Source: an uncultured Fidelibacterota bacterium | GTDB lineage: Bacteria; Fidelibacterota; Marinisomatia; Marinisomatales; Marinisomataceae | Direction of reading: 5' to 3' | NCBI GenBank assembly: GCA_902624575.1 | Contig: CACNXV010000001.1 | Span: forward strand, 1 to 44,552 | Length of the DNA stretch: 44,552 bases | Part shown: positions 18,850 to 28,920 of the stretch, one piece after another | How the letters are laid out: the number at the start of each line of letters is the position of its first letter | Position numbering within the stretch: the stretch's first letter is position 1 | Position numbers and translations under genes: made by a program | Notes under the pieces: model-generated | Told to the model about the DNA's origin: nothing | Database searches by the model: none | Seen by the model: the letters and a program-made list of their open reading frames with translations, nothing else

Positions 18850-21060
18850 ATGAATAAATATTTATTACTAATTCTTCTCCTTACAAGTCTTTTTTCTCAA
18901 TCAATTAAAGATCTAACTGAAAGACCAGTTCTAAATGCTGTAAAAATAAGCGAAAAAATCACTCTTGACGGCATTTTTGATGAGAAGGTATGGAGTAATG
19001 TGGAAGTTGCATCAAACTTTACTGGTGCAGGTATTTTTGAAGGGAAACCTTCTGATTATGTTACTGAAGCAAAGGTGGCCTATGATGAAAATAATTTATA
19101 TTTAGCCATTACTGCTTATGTTGATAGAGAAGATTTAAGATTATCAGTAACAAGAAGAGATAATGTTGATGGCAGAGATGATAGGGTTTTTATACAAATT
19201 GATGCATTTGACGATGAATCGCTTATATATGGTATTGGAGTTAGTGCAAGTAATGCTCAAATTGACGGTAGAGCTGGTTTTGGTTGGGATCAATCATTAG
19301 ATTTGATTTATGACACAGAAGTCAAAGTCTTTGAAGACAGATATCAAGCAGAATTTTCTATTCCATTTTCAAGTCTTCGATACTCAATTTCTGAAAAACA
19401 AGATTGGAGAATAACCTTTGGAAGAGGATATACGTTAGATGATGAAATAACTAGATATGTTTGGTGGTCTCCTAAGGTTGATGGTATTGAGTGTCAAACA
19501 TGTCAATTAGGATATTTAAAAAATATTTATCCTCCAAAACAAAAAAGAGGAAAACCTAGTTTTATTCCTTCTGTTGTAGCTGGAAATACTGACAATTTTT
19601 CATCAAATGAATCGAACAAATTTGATGAAGCATCAATGTTTATCAAATACCCTATTTCTTCTGTTGATCTTTTCGAGGTAGCTATTAATCCAGATTTCAG
19701 TCAGATAGAATCAGATGATGTTCGAAATGATTTTAATACAGTTAATGCATTGTATTTTCCTGAAAGAAGACCATTTTTTAGTGAAGGTTCAGAATTATTT
19801 AAATTACAATCTGATAGAGGTTTCATTAATCTTTTTTACTCAAGAACAATTAATGATCCTTCGCTTATAGCAAAGTACACAGGAAAAATTGGTAAAACAT
19901 CTTATGGAGTTATATCTGCAAGAGATGAAAGCTCACTGCTTTTGTTGCCATTTGAAGAAACTAGCACAGTTGTTAAAGCTGGTGAAGCAACCAATAATAT
20001 TTTTCGTGTAAAACAGATGTTAAAAAACGGTGGATCCATTGGTGCTATGGTTTCTAGCAGAGACTTTGATTATGGTGGCGATATGTTGACTAGCGGGATA
20101 GATTTTCATTATCATCCTGGATACAATATTCATTTAACAGTGCATGGAGCCATGTCTGTCCACAATGAATCTGATGATCGAGAATATAATCCTGAAAATG
20201 TCGATGGAACTTTTGACAGTGGTAATCATACTAAAGCATTTGATGGCGAAAAAATTAACGGTTCGGCATTAGGTCTTGCAATAATTCAATGGACAAAAAC
20301 AGATAGCAGAGGTTTTGTAGCAAGATTTAGATCACCTGGTTTTAGAACAAGTAATGGATTTGAACAAAATAATAATACAAAATGGATTAAAATTAATAGA
20401 GGAAAAAGTATTTTTCATGATAATCATCCTCGATTACTTAAATCAGATTATAATATCGAGCTCATTCATAAAGAAAACTATGGAGGTCTTGTTAAAAGAC
20501 ATCAAATTGAAATAGAAGGAGATTATGAGTTTAACAATGGATATAAATTTTATTGGGATGTTGAGACTAATAATGAAAATTTTAAAGGCGTTGAATTTAA
20601 GGGTGATAATGAAATAAGGTTTGGTTTCAGTGCTAATCTTAATGCTAAAATGAACATGAGTTCAGGTATAACTCATGGAGGTAGAATCATAAGATATCTG
20701 GATATTCCTGAAATTGGAACTGAAAATAGCTTTTATATTAGGTATGGCTATGATATCACAAATCAAACAGGATTAAATTTTAGTTTTAGCTATGAAGATG
20801 TTAGCGATTATTATTATGGATATATTTTTAAGTCTTCAGTCAATCATGCGTTTACATCCAGGTTATCTCTTAGAACAAAACTACAATATAGTGGATTTTC
20901 AAAAAATTGGTTTATCGAGCCCATGGTTACATATCAGCCTAGCGCCTATAGTGCTTTATATGTAGGTGTAAATGATTTGCTTGAAACTGAAGATGGAATT
21001 TTTTCAAATTTAAGGGAAACTGAAAGACAGTTATTTATTAAATTTCAGTACTTATTTTAA
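18850..21060 (+). CDS. DUF5916 protein with N-terminal CBM9-like domain
   Basis: LDGIFDEKVWSNVEVASNFT...EAKVAYDENNLYLAITAYVD; FNTVNALYFPERRPFFSEGSELF; C-terminal beta-barrel-like end QLFIKFQYLF. Confidence 0.85.
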   Translation: MNKYLLLILLLTSLFSQSIKDLTERPVLNAVKISEKITLDGIFDEKVWSNVEVASNFTGAGIFEGKPSDYVTEAKVAYDENNLYLAITAYVDREDLRLSVTRRDNVDGRDDRVFIQIDAFDDESLIYGIGVSASNAQIDGRAGFGWDQSLDLIYDTEVKVFEDRYQAEFSIPFSSLRYSISEKQDWRITFGRGYTLDDEITRYVWWSPKVDGIECQTCQLGYLKNIYPPKQKRGKPSFIPSVVAGNTDNFSSNESNKFDEASMFIKYPISSVDLFEVAINPDFSQIESDDVRNDFNTVNALYFPERRPFFSEGSELFKLQSDRGFINLFYSRTINDPSLIAKYTGKIGKTSYGVISARDESSLLLLPFEETSTVVKAGEATNNIFRVKQMLKNGGSIGAMVSSRDFDYGGDMLTSGIDFHYHPGYNIHLTVHGAMSVHNESDDREYNPENVDGTFDSGNHTKAFDGEKINGSALGLAIIQWTKTDSRGFVARFRSPGFRTSNGFEQNNNTKWIKINRGKSIFHDNHPRLLKSDYNIELIHKENYGGLVKRHQIEIEGDYEFNNGYKFYWDVETNNENFKGVEFKGDNEIRFGFSANLNAKMNMSSGITHGGRIIRYLDIPEIGTENSFYIRYGYDITNQTGLNFSFSYEDVSDYYYGYIFKSSVNHAFTSRLSLRTKLQYSGFSKNWFIEPMVTYQPSAYSALYVGVNDLLETEDGIFSNLRETERQLFIKFQYLF

Positions 21061-21063
21061 AAA

Positions 21064-21510
21064 ATGAAAAATTTCTCAATCATATTATCATTATTATTTA
21101 TCACAAGTTGCGGAATATCAATTGGAAATAATATTTATAAAAATCCAAAAGAAGAAAAAGTAGAAGGCAGTGTTTATTCTCCTACAAACGGTTCAACAAT
21201 GGTAGCTATAAACTATATACTCCCTCAAAAAGCAGCCGATTTTGAAATGCTTAATAAAACTATAGTGCTTCCTGCAATCAATAAATATGATAGCGAGGTT
21301 TATAAAAGCTTAAAATTTTTAATCCCAGAAGAGCCTAATGCAGATGGAACTCTTACTTTCATGTTTATAGCTAACCCATACCTTCAAGATAAAAACTATG
21401 ATATTTTTGAAATCTTGGTTCAACAGTTTGGTCGTTCTAGAGCTGAAGAGTATTTTGACAGATGGATTAGCTGTTTTGCCTATGAGCAAGAAGTCATTTC
21501 TTTCAGATGA
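21064..21510 (+). CDS. Hypothetical lipoprotein
   Basis: 148 aa, lipobox LFITSCGI. Confidence 0.6.
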   Translation: MKNFSIILSLLFITSCGISIGNNIYKNPKEEKVEGSVYSPTNGSTMVAINYILPQKAADFEMLNKTIVLPAINKYDSEVYKSLKFLIPEEPNADGTLTFMFIANPYLQDKNYDIFEILVQQFGRSRAEEYFDRWISCFAYEQEVISFR

Positions 21511-21554
21511 TAAAAACATATCTTTTTGACATCTTCTATATTAAATTTTCTTTG

Positions 21555-22232
21555 ATGAAAAATATAAATGCTTTAATAATTCTTTTACTAGCAACAAGTT
21601 CACTTTTTAGTCAAGATATCCAAGATGCAGATCCAGATGCAAGATTTGGTAGTGATAATCAACAAGAATTATCAAGAATGTCAACGACAAGAAGTAATGA
21701 AGCTATAGTAAATGTTTTTTCAAATGCTATGGTAGCAGATGTATATGTATGGAACGTTCCATGGAAATCAACAGAAAGAACATTTCCAGCATACATCTCT
21801 TTACCTGTTGATAATAAAAAATATACTATCAGTTTATATGCACAATCTGAATTTCAATACATTACTAATGAATTACAAAATTTTGACTTTGAAAACAAAG
21901 ATATAGAAGAATTTGAAAATCTCCAGGACCAATTTGAAAGAATGAAGCTTGGAACAAAAGTTGTTTTTCCAATTCCTGGAGCCAACGAATCTATTTTCCT
22001 AACATATTGCGACTCCGATGACTCAAACTGTGAAGACGGTTTACATTGGTTGGATAAGTTTTACGCCAAGTTCTATGATGCAAAACAAGAACAGATTATG
22101 ATTTCTGATCTTAACGGTGAAAATCTTACTGATGAAGAAAAAGCACTTGTTAGAAGGCATAGAGTTGGTGTTGCTGGCATGGTTGGAATGTTTACTATAG
22201 CAATGTTTATAATCGACAATTCAGCACAGTGA
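21555..22232 (+). CDS. Hypothetical secreted protein with C-terminal hydrophobic segment
   Basis: ORF called from 21507; internal ATG at 21555 gives a signal peptide MKNINALIILLLATSSLFSQ; C-term VGVAGMVGMFTIAMFIID. Confidence 0.6.
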   Translation: MKNINALIILLLATSSLFSQDIQDADPDARFGSDNQQELSRMSTTRSNEAIVNVFSNAMVADVYVWNVPWKSTERTFPAYISLPVDNKKYTISLYAQSEFQYITNELQNFDFENKDIEEFENLQDQFERMKLGTKVVFPIPGANESIFLTYCDSDDSNCEDGLHWLDKFYAKFYDAKQEQIMISDLNGENLTDEEKALVRRHRVGVAGMVGMFTIAMFIIDNSAQ

Positions 22233-24169
22233 GTGATATTTTAATTAATATTAAAGGGATTGGTGAACATTCATTTCGTTCTGGTATAACTCCACTTGAA
22301 ATTAAAAGTGAGGTCAAAGGAATTCAGAAAAATGCAATTATATGCAAAATCAATGATTCTTTAGTTGATTTATCATCAAAAATATCCAAAGATTGCGAAA
22401 TTCAATTTTTAGATGCCCAAAGCAAAGATGGTCACAGCGTTTTATTGCATAGTACCGCGCATTTAATGGCGCAAGCTGTCAAACGACTATATCCCAAAAC
22501 AAAAGTCACTATTGGTCCATATCTAGATAATAGATTTTATTATGATTTCGATGTTGAAACCCCTTTTACAGAGGAGGATTTAAAAGAAATTGAAAAAGAG
22601 ATGCAAAAAATCTCAGATGAAAACCTAGATATTTCTCATGAAGTTAAGTCAAGAAAAGAAGCTCTAGATTTTTTTGAAAAAATCAGCGAGTCATATAAAG
22701 TTGAAATAATAAATGATATAGACAAAGATGAACTGTTAAAAGTGTATTCTCAGGGTGAATTTTCTGATTTATGTAGAGGGCCTCATGTTCCTTCAACAGG
22801 AGATATAAAGCATTTCAAATTATTATCATCCTCAGCCGCTTATTGGAGAGGAGATGAAAAAAATCAAACACTTCAAAGAGTGTATGGTACATCTTTTCAA
22901 AACCCAAAAGATTTAAAAAAATACTTGAATCAGCTTGAGGAACAGAAAAAAAGAGATCATCGTAAAATAGGTAAAGAATTAGATTTATATTTTTATGATG
23001 AAGAGATTGGACCTGGTTTACCTTTGTGGACACCAAACGGTGCCGTAATGATTGATGAATTAGAAGCTTTAGCAAAAGAAAAGGAAGATAAAGTAGGTTA
23101 TTTAAGAGTTAAGACACCACATTTAACCAAAGGATTGCTCTATGAAAAGTCTGGTCATTTAGAGCATTATATTTCAAGTATGTACCCCGCTATGGATGTA
23201 GATGGTACAGATTACTACATGAAACCCATGAATTGTCCTCATCATCACAAAATTTTTGCAAATACACCAAAAAGTTATCGTGATCTTCCTTACAGGCTTT
23301 CAGAATATGGTACTTGTTATCGTTATGAAAAATCTGGTGAGTTATTTGGGCTAATGCGTGTACGAAGCATGCAAATGAATGATGCACACATATATTGTAG
23401 CGAAGATCAGTTTAAAGACGAATTTATTGGTGTTTGCAATCTTTACATGGAATATTTTAAAATTTTTGGAATAGATAAGTATGAGATGAGACTTAGTTTG
23501 CATGATCCTAAAGGATTAGGAGATAAATTTATTAATAACTCAGAACTGTGGTTAAAAACTGAGGAAGATGTTAGAAACGCCTTGAAGGATGCAAAATTAA
23601 AATTTGTCGAATCTGTTGGTGACGCTGCTTTTTATGGACCAAAAATTGATGTTCAAGTTTGGAGTTCTATAGGTAGAGAATTTACACTTGCTACAAATCA
23701 GGTAGATTTTGCTGTTCCTGAACGATTTGATTTACATTATACAGATACAGACGGTTCAGCTAAAACACCACTTTGTATACATAGAGCACCCCTTGGTACT
23801 CATGAAAGATTCATTGGATTTTTAATTGAGCATTTTGGAGGTAATTTTCCTCTTTGGTTAGCACCAAAACAAGTTATAATTCTACCAGTTTCAGACAAAT
23901 ATAATGATTATGCTGAAAAAATAAATAATCATCTTAAAGCCGAAGGAGTAAGATCAAGTTTGGATGATAGATCTGAAAAAATTGGTTCTAAAATTAGAGA
24001 TGCAGAATTACAAAAAATTAATATTATGGTCATAGTCGGGGAAAAAGAAGTTGATAGCAATACCTTGACTATTAGAAGAAGATTTATCAAAGAGCAAGAA
24101 GTTCTTTCGTTGGAACAATTTACCAGCTCAATTAAAATAGAAATAAAAGAAAGGAGAGTTTCGAATTAA
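22229..24169 (+). CDS. thrS: Threonyl-tRNA synthetase (GTG start)
   Basis: HSTAHLMAQAVKRLYP; MKPMNCPHHHKIFANTPKSYRDLPYRLSEYGTCYRYEKSGELFGLMRVR; ATNQVDFAVPERF; APLGTHERFIGFLIEHFGGNFPLWLAP. Confidence 0.97.
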   Translation: MSDILINIKGIGEHSFRSGITPLEIKSEVKGIQKNAIICKINDSLVDLSSKISKDCEIQFLDAQSKDGHSVLLHSTAHLMAQAVKRLYPKTKVTIGPYLDNRFYYDFDVETPFTEEDLKEIEKEMQKISDENLDISHEVKSRKEALDFFEKISESYKVEIINDIDKDELLKVYSQGEFSDLCRGPHVPSTGDIKHFKLLSSSAAYWRGDEKNQTLQRVYGTSFQNPKDLKKYLNQLEEQKKRDHRKIGKELDLYFYDEEIGPGLPLWTPNGAVMIDELEALAKEKEDKVGYLRVKTPHLTKGLLYEKSGHLEHYISSMYPAMDVDGTDYYMKPMNCPHHHKIFANTPKSYRDLPYRLSEYGTCYRYEKSGELFGLMRVRSMQMNDAHIYCSEDQFKDEFIGVCNLYMEYFKIFGIDKYEMRLSLHDPKGLGDKFINNSELWLKTEEDVRNALKDAKLKFVESVGDAAFYGPKIDVQVWSSIGREFTLATNQVDFAVPERFDLHYTDTDGSAKTPLCIHRAPLGTHERFIGFLIEHFGGNFPLWLAPKQVIILPVSDKYNDYAEKINNHLKAEGVRSSLDDRSEKIGSKIRDAELQKINIMVIVGEKEVDSNTLTIRRRFIKEQEVLSLEQFTSSIKIEIKERRVSN

Positions 24170-24674
24170 AAAACCAAGAATAAGAGTTAATGATAGAATA
24201 TATGCTGACGAAGTGAGGTTGATAAGTCAGAACAAAGAGCAAATTGGAGTAGTTAGTGTAAAAGTTGCATTAGAAAAAGCTCAGGATGCAGGTTTGGATC
24301 TTGTAGAAATATCTCCAAATGCAAAACCTCCAGTTTGTAAAATAATGGATTTTGGTAAGTTTAAATACGAAGAAAAAAAGAAAGCTCAACAAAGCAAAAA
24401 GAAACAACAAACTATTAAGGTAAAAGAATTAAGAATGAGACCTAATATAGGAGATCATGATTTAGAAAATAAATTAAAAATGGGAAAGAAGTTTTTATCA
24501 GAAGGTTGTAAGCTGAAATTAACTTTAATGTATAGAGGTAGAGAGATGTCGAGGCAGGACTTAGGTCAAGAGTTGTTAACCAGAGTAATATCTGATTTAA
24601 GTGAGTATGCAGAAATGGAAAAAGATTCTCCTTTGACTGGAAGAAAAAAATCTATAATATTAGCCCCGAAATAG
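24165..24674 (+). CDS. infC: Translation initiation factor IF-3, AUU start codon
   Basis: In-frame upstream extension of the supplied ORF gives (ATT)KKPRIRVNDRIYADEVRLISQNKEQIGVVSVKVAL, the canonical IF3 N-terminus; no ATG/GTG/TTG before the conserved N-terminus; AAGGAG at 24151-24156 spaced 8 nt from ATT. Confidence 0.93.
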   Translation: MKKPRIRVNDRIYADEVRLISQNKEQIGVVSVKVALEKAQDAGLDLVEISPNAKPPVCKIMDFGKFKYEEKKKAQQSKKKQQTIKVKELRMRPNIGDHDLENKLKMGKKFLSEGCKLKLTLMYRGREMSRQDLGQELLTRVISDLSEYAEMEKDSPLTGRKKSIILAPK

Positions 24675-24682
24675 GAAATATT

Positions 24683-24886
24683 ATGCCAAAACAAAAAACA
24701 AGAAAAAGTGTTTCTAAAAGATTTAAAGTTACTGGTTCAGGTAAGCTGAAACGTAACAAGGCTGGCCATAGTCACATGCTTATTCGTAGAGATAAAGACG
24801 TTAAGCGTGCAGCTAAAAAAGCAACGGTGGTAGCTCCATCTTTTGAGAAAAAAATGAAAAAAATGATGGCGAAAGCAGGTAATTAA
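24683..24886 (+). CDS. rpmI: Ribosomal protein L35
   Basis: MPKQKTRKSVSKRFKVTGSGKLKRNKAGHSHMLIRRDKDVKRAAKKATVV. Confidence 0.96.
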   Translation: MPKQKTRKSVSKRFKVTGSGKLKRNKAGHSHMLIRRDKDVKRAAKKATVVAPSFEKKMKKMMAKAGN

Positions 24887-25237
24887 ATGCCAAGATCCAA
24901 TAGTTCAGTACCTAGACATAGAAGACACAGAAAAGTTGTTAAGCTTGCAAAAGGTTATTTCGGCGCACGAAGCAGAAATTTTAAAGCGGCAAAAGACGCT
25001 GTAACTAAAGCCGGTCTATACGCTTATAGAGATAGAAGGCAAAAAAAGCGTCAATTCAGAAGACTTTGGATTATTAGAATTAATGCTGCATCAAGATTAA
25101 ATGGTTTATCCTATTCAAATTTCGTACATTTATTGAAGGAGAAAGGGGTCGATTTAGATAGAAAGGTGTTAGCAGATTTAGCTGTTAACAATCCATCTGT
25201 CTTTGAGGACCTTGTAAAATATTTAAAGAAAAAATAG
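24887..25237 (+). CDS. rplT: Ribosomal protein L20
   Basis: [62 protein letters not shown]. Confidence 0.97.
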   Translation: MPRSNSSVPRHRRHRKVVKLAKGYFGARSRNFKAAKDAVTKAGLYAYRDRRQKKRQFRRLWIIRINAASRLNGLSYSNFVHLLKEKGVDLDRKVLADLAVNNPSVFEDLVKYLKKK

Positions 25238-25246
25238 AAAAATACG

Positions 25247-26227
25247 ATGTCATTAGATAAAACCATTAAAGGATTAGAGACATCATTTTCTAAAGATTTA
25301 TCCAGTAGTAAAACTCCAAAAGAACTTGAAGAATTTCGAATAAAGTATCTCGGCAGAAACGGTCAACTCACATCGTTATTTGAAGAATTTAATAAATTAC
25401 CTGCTGCTGAAAAGCCGCGTTATGGTAAAGAGTTAAATATTTTAAAAAACAAATTAACAGCTCTTTACCAAAAGGCAATAGGAGCCAATGATAATGGTTC
25501 ATCATCAAGTGATATTGATTTTTCATTACCAGGATATAACTTACCCGATGGAAATATCCATCCTCTAGAACAAATTACCTCTGAAATAAAATCTATTTTT
25601 CAATCCATTGGATTTTCAGTGGCTTATGGACCTGAGATTGATGATGATTATCATAATTTTGAAGCACTTAATGTTCCTAAGCATCATCCTGCAAGAGATA
25701 TGCAGGATACATTCTTTATTAATCCAAATACTGTATTAAGAACGCATACTTCGAACGTACAAATTCATTTAATGGAAAATCAGGATCCTCCATTAAGACA
25801 TATCTGTTGCGGTAGAGTTTTTAGAAATGAGGCTGTAAGCTATAAAAGTTTTTGTTTGTTTAATCAAGTTGAAGGTTTGGTTATTAATGAAACATCATCA
25901 TTTGCTGAGATGAAAGGTACTTTAGAGTATTTTGTTCAGGAGATGTTTGGTAAAGATACTAAAATGCGTTTTAGACCAAGCTATTTTCCATTTACCGAGC
26001 CTAGCGCGGAAGTTGATATCTGGAATAGTAAATTAAACCAGTGGATGGAAATTTTAGGATGCGGAATGGTAAATCCAAATGTTCTGTCTAATGTTGGTTA
26101 TGATAATGAAAAATATCAAGGGTTTGCATTTGGTATGGGCATAGAAAGAATTGCTATGATTAAGTATGGCATAAAAGATATAAGATTATTTTATCAAAAT
26201 GATAAACGTTTCTTGGAGCAGTTCTAA
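25247..26227 (+). CDS. pheS: Phenylalanyl-tRNA synthetase alpha subunit
   Basis: FRIKYLGRNGQLT; HPARDMQDTFFIN; FRPSYFPFTEPSAEVDIW; GCGMVNPNVL; GFAFGMGIERIAMIKYGIKDIR. Confidence 0.97.
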   Translation: MSLDKTIKGLETSFSKDLSSSKTPKELEEFRIKYLGRNGQLTSLFEEFNKLPAAEKPRYGKELNILKNKLTALYQKAIGANDNGSSSSDIDFSLPGYNLPDGNIHPLEQITSEIKSIFQSIGFSVAYGPEIDDDYHNFEALNVPKHHPARDMQDTFFINPNTVLRTHTSNVQIHLMENQDPPLRHICCGRVFRNEAVSYKSFCLFNQVEGLVINETSSFAEMKGTLEYFVQEMFGKDTKMRFRPSYFPFTEPSAEVDIWNSKLNQWMEILGCGMVNPNVLSNVGYDNEKYQGFAFGMGIERIAMIKYGIKDIRLFYQNDKRFLEQF

Positions 26228-28608
26228 TGAAAGTATCACTGCATTGGTTAAAAAGATTTGTAGACTTTAATCTTTCAGCTACAGAATTAGCTGACAAACT
26301 AACGATGCGTGGATTTGAATCCGAAGTTGTTACTGATTTTGATAGCTTGGACAACTTGGTGGTTGGTGAAGTTTTAAAGGCTGAAAAACATCCTGATGCA
26401 GACAAGTTAAAACTTTGTAGTGTTTCCGATGGAGATGAAACCTTTAGCGTTGTTTGCGGTGCACCAAATGTAAATACTGGCCAAAAAATTGTTTTTGCAA
26501 AGGTTGGTGCGGTTCTTCCTGGAGATTTTAAGATTGGTAAGGCAAAAATTAGAGGTGTTGAAAGTTTTGGTATGATTTGTTCGGAAAGAGAGTTGGGTAT
26601 TTCGGAGGAGCACGATGGGATTATGGTTTTAGATGATTCTTTGAAAGCAGGAACACCAATTAAAGATATTTTAGGACCACTATTTAATGCAATAGATATT
26701 GAAGTTACTCCTGACAAAGCTTTTGCACTGAGTCATAGAGGTATTGCTCGAGAAGTAGCAACAATTGTTGAATCAAAACTAAAAACGCCTATATCAATGG
26801 CTAAAATCAATCCTAAGTCCAAAGAGGTTATATCTGTTGAATTAGATAAAAAAGGCGGTTGTACACGCTATATAGCTGGTGTAATGAAGGGTGTAAAGGT
26901 AGGACCATCTCCAAAATGGTTAGCTGACTATCTTAAGTCAGTTGGTCAAAAAAGTATTAATAATTTAGTTGATATATCAAATTTTATGCTTTTAGAAATT
27001 GGACATCCAACTCACATATTTGATTTACAAAAATTAGACAAACCTGCAATTAAGGTTTCTTGGGCTAAAAAAAATGAGAATTTCAATGCTCTGGACGAAG
27101 AAACCTACAAGCTGGATGCAGATCATATGGTTATAACTGATACAAAAAATACGATTGCTTTAGCTGGAATTATTGGGGGAATGGATAGCTCTGTTACTGA
27201 TACTACTACTGAAGTGCTTATAGAGAGTGCATATTTTGATCCAGTTGTAATAAGAAAAGGATCAAAAAAATTAAATTTATTGTCTGAAGCATCAAGAAGA
27301 TTTGAGCGTGGTACAGATCCAAATGCTGCCTCAGAGGCTTTTAATATGATTGTTCAATTAATGCAAGAGGTTGCTGGTGGTTCTTTAGAATCAGTAATAA
27401 CAGATGAATGCTCTATAAACCTTCAAAATACTACGGTACATCTTTCTTCTGAAAAATTATTAAAATACGCTGGACAAGATATTTCTTCAAAAGAAGTAGA
27501 GCAGATATTAAAAGGTTTACATATTGATGCTAAAAAATCAAAAAATGGTTGGACGTGTTCCATACCGACATTTAGAACCGATTTATCTGTCGAAACTGAT
27601 TTGATTGAGGAAGTTTTTAGATGCTTTGGATATGAAAATATTAAATCTTCATTTAATTATTCATCTGTGATGCAGTATGCTAATGATGAAGAGGCATCGA
27701 TCTTTTCCTTAAAACATCATCTTTCTTCACTGGGTTTTCATCAATCTTATAATAATTCTCTTGAAGATTTGGAAGAAGTTAAGCTTTTTGGTAAAGATGC
27801 AGTAAGTGTTCTTAACCCTTCGTCAGAAAGAATGAATACTCTCAGAACGACACTACATTCAGGATTGCTTAAGAATCTTGACTTTAATTATAAAAATGGT
27901 TCTCCAGACACACTAATTTATGAATATGGAACAATATTTGAAGGAAAGACTGATAAATTAGAAGACATAACTCAAAAGAGTAGTTTGTCATGTTTAGTTC
28001 ATGGAGATGTTTTTGCTAAAAATGTGCATTTTGACTCAATATCAGCTTCTTTTGCTTTTTTAAAAGGAGTTGCATCCAATATTTTTGAAGATAAAAGACT
28101 TGGAATGAAGGTAAAATTTTCAGAGGAAAAACATCACTATTGTGATCCTTACTTTGCAATAACAGACGGAAAAAAACAAATTGTAGGTGGTTTAGGTGTA
28201 ATTAGTAAATCACTCTTAAAAGATTTAGATATTTCTCATAAGCACGAAGTTGTTGTTCTAGATATTGATACGAAAATTTTTACAGACTATAAAAATTACA
28301 ATACAAAAGTAGAAGATATTATTGCATATCCAGTTGTATCAAGAGATTTGAATTTCAAAATGGATAGTAGTGTGAAGGTTGGAGATGTTGTTAAAACGAT
28401 GAAATCGGTTAATCAATCAATACTTCAGAATGTTTCACCTGTTGATATTTATCAATCAAAAAAAGATAAATCATCAAAGGATGTTTTATTTTCTTTAAGC
28501 TTTCAGTCATCTAAGAAAACACTTGAAGATAAAGATGTAAATGCTATTATTACTGAAATTATAAATATTGTTTCTAAGAAATTTAACGCTAAATTAAGAG
28601 ATAATTAA
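26227..28608 (+). CDS. pheT: Phenylalanyl-tRNA synthetase beta subunit
   Basis: MKVSLHWLKRFVDF; VVGEVLKAEKHPDADKLKLCSVSDG; VVCGAPNV; NLVDISNFMLLEIGHPTHIFDL; SEASRRFERGTDP. Confidence 0.97.
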   Translation: MKVSLHWLKRFVDFNLSATELADKLTMRGFESEVVTDFDSLDNLVVGEVLKAEKHPDADKLKLCSVSDGDETFSVVCGAPNVNTGQKIVFAKVGAVLPGDFKIGKAKIRGVESFGMICSERELGISEEHDGIMVLDDSLKAGTPIKDILGPLFNAIDIEVTPDKAFALSHRGIAREVATIVESKLKTPISMAKINPKSKEVISVELDKKGGCTRYIAGVMKGVKVGPSPKWLADYLKSVGQKSINNLVDISNFMLLEIGHPTHIFDLQKLDKPAIKVSWAKKNENFNALDEETYKLDADHMVITDTKNTIALAGIIGGMDSSVTDTTTEVLIESAYFDPVVIRKGSKKLNLLSEASRRFERGTDPNAASEAFNMIVQLMQEVAGGSLESVITDECSINLQNTTVHLSSEKLLKYAGQDISSKEVEQILKGLHIDAKKSKNGWTCSIPTFRTDLSVETDLIEEVFRCFGYENIKSSFNYSSVMQYANDEEASIFSLKHHLSSLGFHQSYNNSLEDLEEVKLFGKDAVSVLNPSSERMNTLRTTLHSGLLKNLDFNYKNGSPDTLIYEYGTIFEGKTDKLEDITQKSSLSCLVHGDVFAKNVHFDSISASFAFLKGVASNIFEDKRLGMKVKFSEEKHHYCDPYFAITDGKKQIVGGLGVISKSLLKDLDISHKHEVVVLDIDTKIFTDYKNYNTKVEDIIAYPVVSRDLNFKMDSSVKVGDVVKTMKSVNQSILQNVSPVDIYQSKKDKSSKDVLFSLSFQSSKKTLEDKDVNAIITEIINIVSKKFNAKLRDN

Positions 28609-28616
28609 GGATAGAT

Positions 28617-28910
28617 ATGGAAGCAGATAAAAAGTTAGTTAAGGTAAGAATTTTCGGTCAAGACTATTCAATTAGAGCCTCAACAAACGAAGATTACATT
28701 AAAGAGGTTGCAGCTTATGTTGACAGAAAGATGCATGAGGTTCAAAAGTCTGTACCTTCATCATTAAATGCATCAAAGATTGCAATTTTGGCTGCAATGA
28801 ATATTTCTGATGAATTGTTTGCAGAAAGAAGAGGAGAATATTCCTTTAAAGGTGAAGTTGAGTCAAAAATAAAGTCAATAATTGAACGAATTGAAGAAAT
28901 TACTGATTAG
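28617..28910 (+). CDS. zapA: Cell division protein ZapA
   Basis: LVKVRIFGQDYSIRASTNEDYIKEVAAYVDRKMHEV...KIAILAAMNISDELF. Confidence 0.9.
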   Translation: MEADKKLVKVRIFGQDYSIRASTNEDYIKEVAAYVDRKMHEVQKSVPSSLNASKIAILAAMNISDELFAERRGEYSFKGEVESKIKSIIERIEEITD

Positions 28911-28920
28911 GGGATAGGTA

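Noticed and set aside
22815-23387. Minus-strand ORFs antisense to thrS
   Set aside because: Wholly within thrS; His-rich translations are products of reverse-frame codon bias.
24213-24674. infC start as given in the ORF track (GTG 24213)
   Set aside because: It would delete the conserved IF3 N-terminus; ATT 24165 with a strong SD fits better.
26160-26717. 185-aa minus-strand ORF antisense to pheS/pheT
   Set aside because: Antisense to a well-conserved pheT N-terminus; Ser/Pro-rich translation typical of a shadow ORF.
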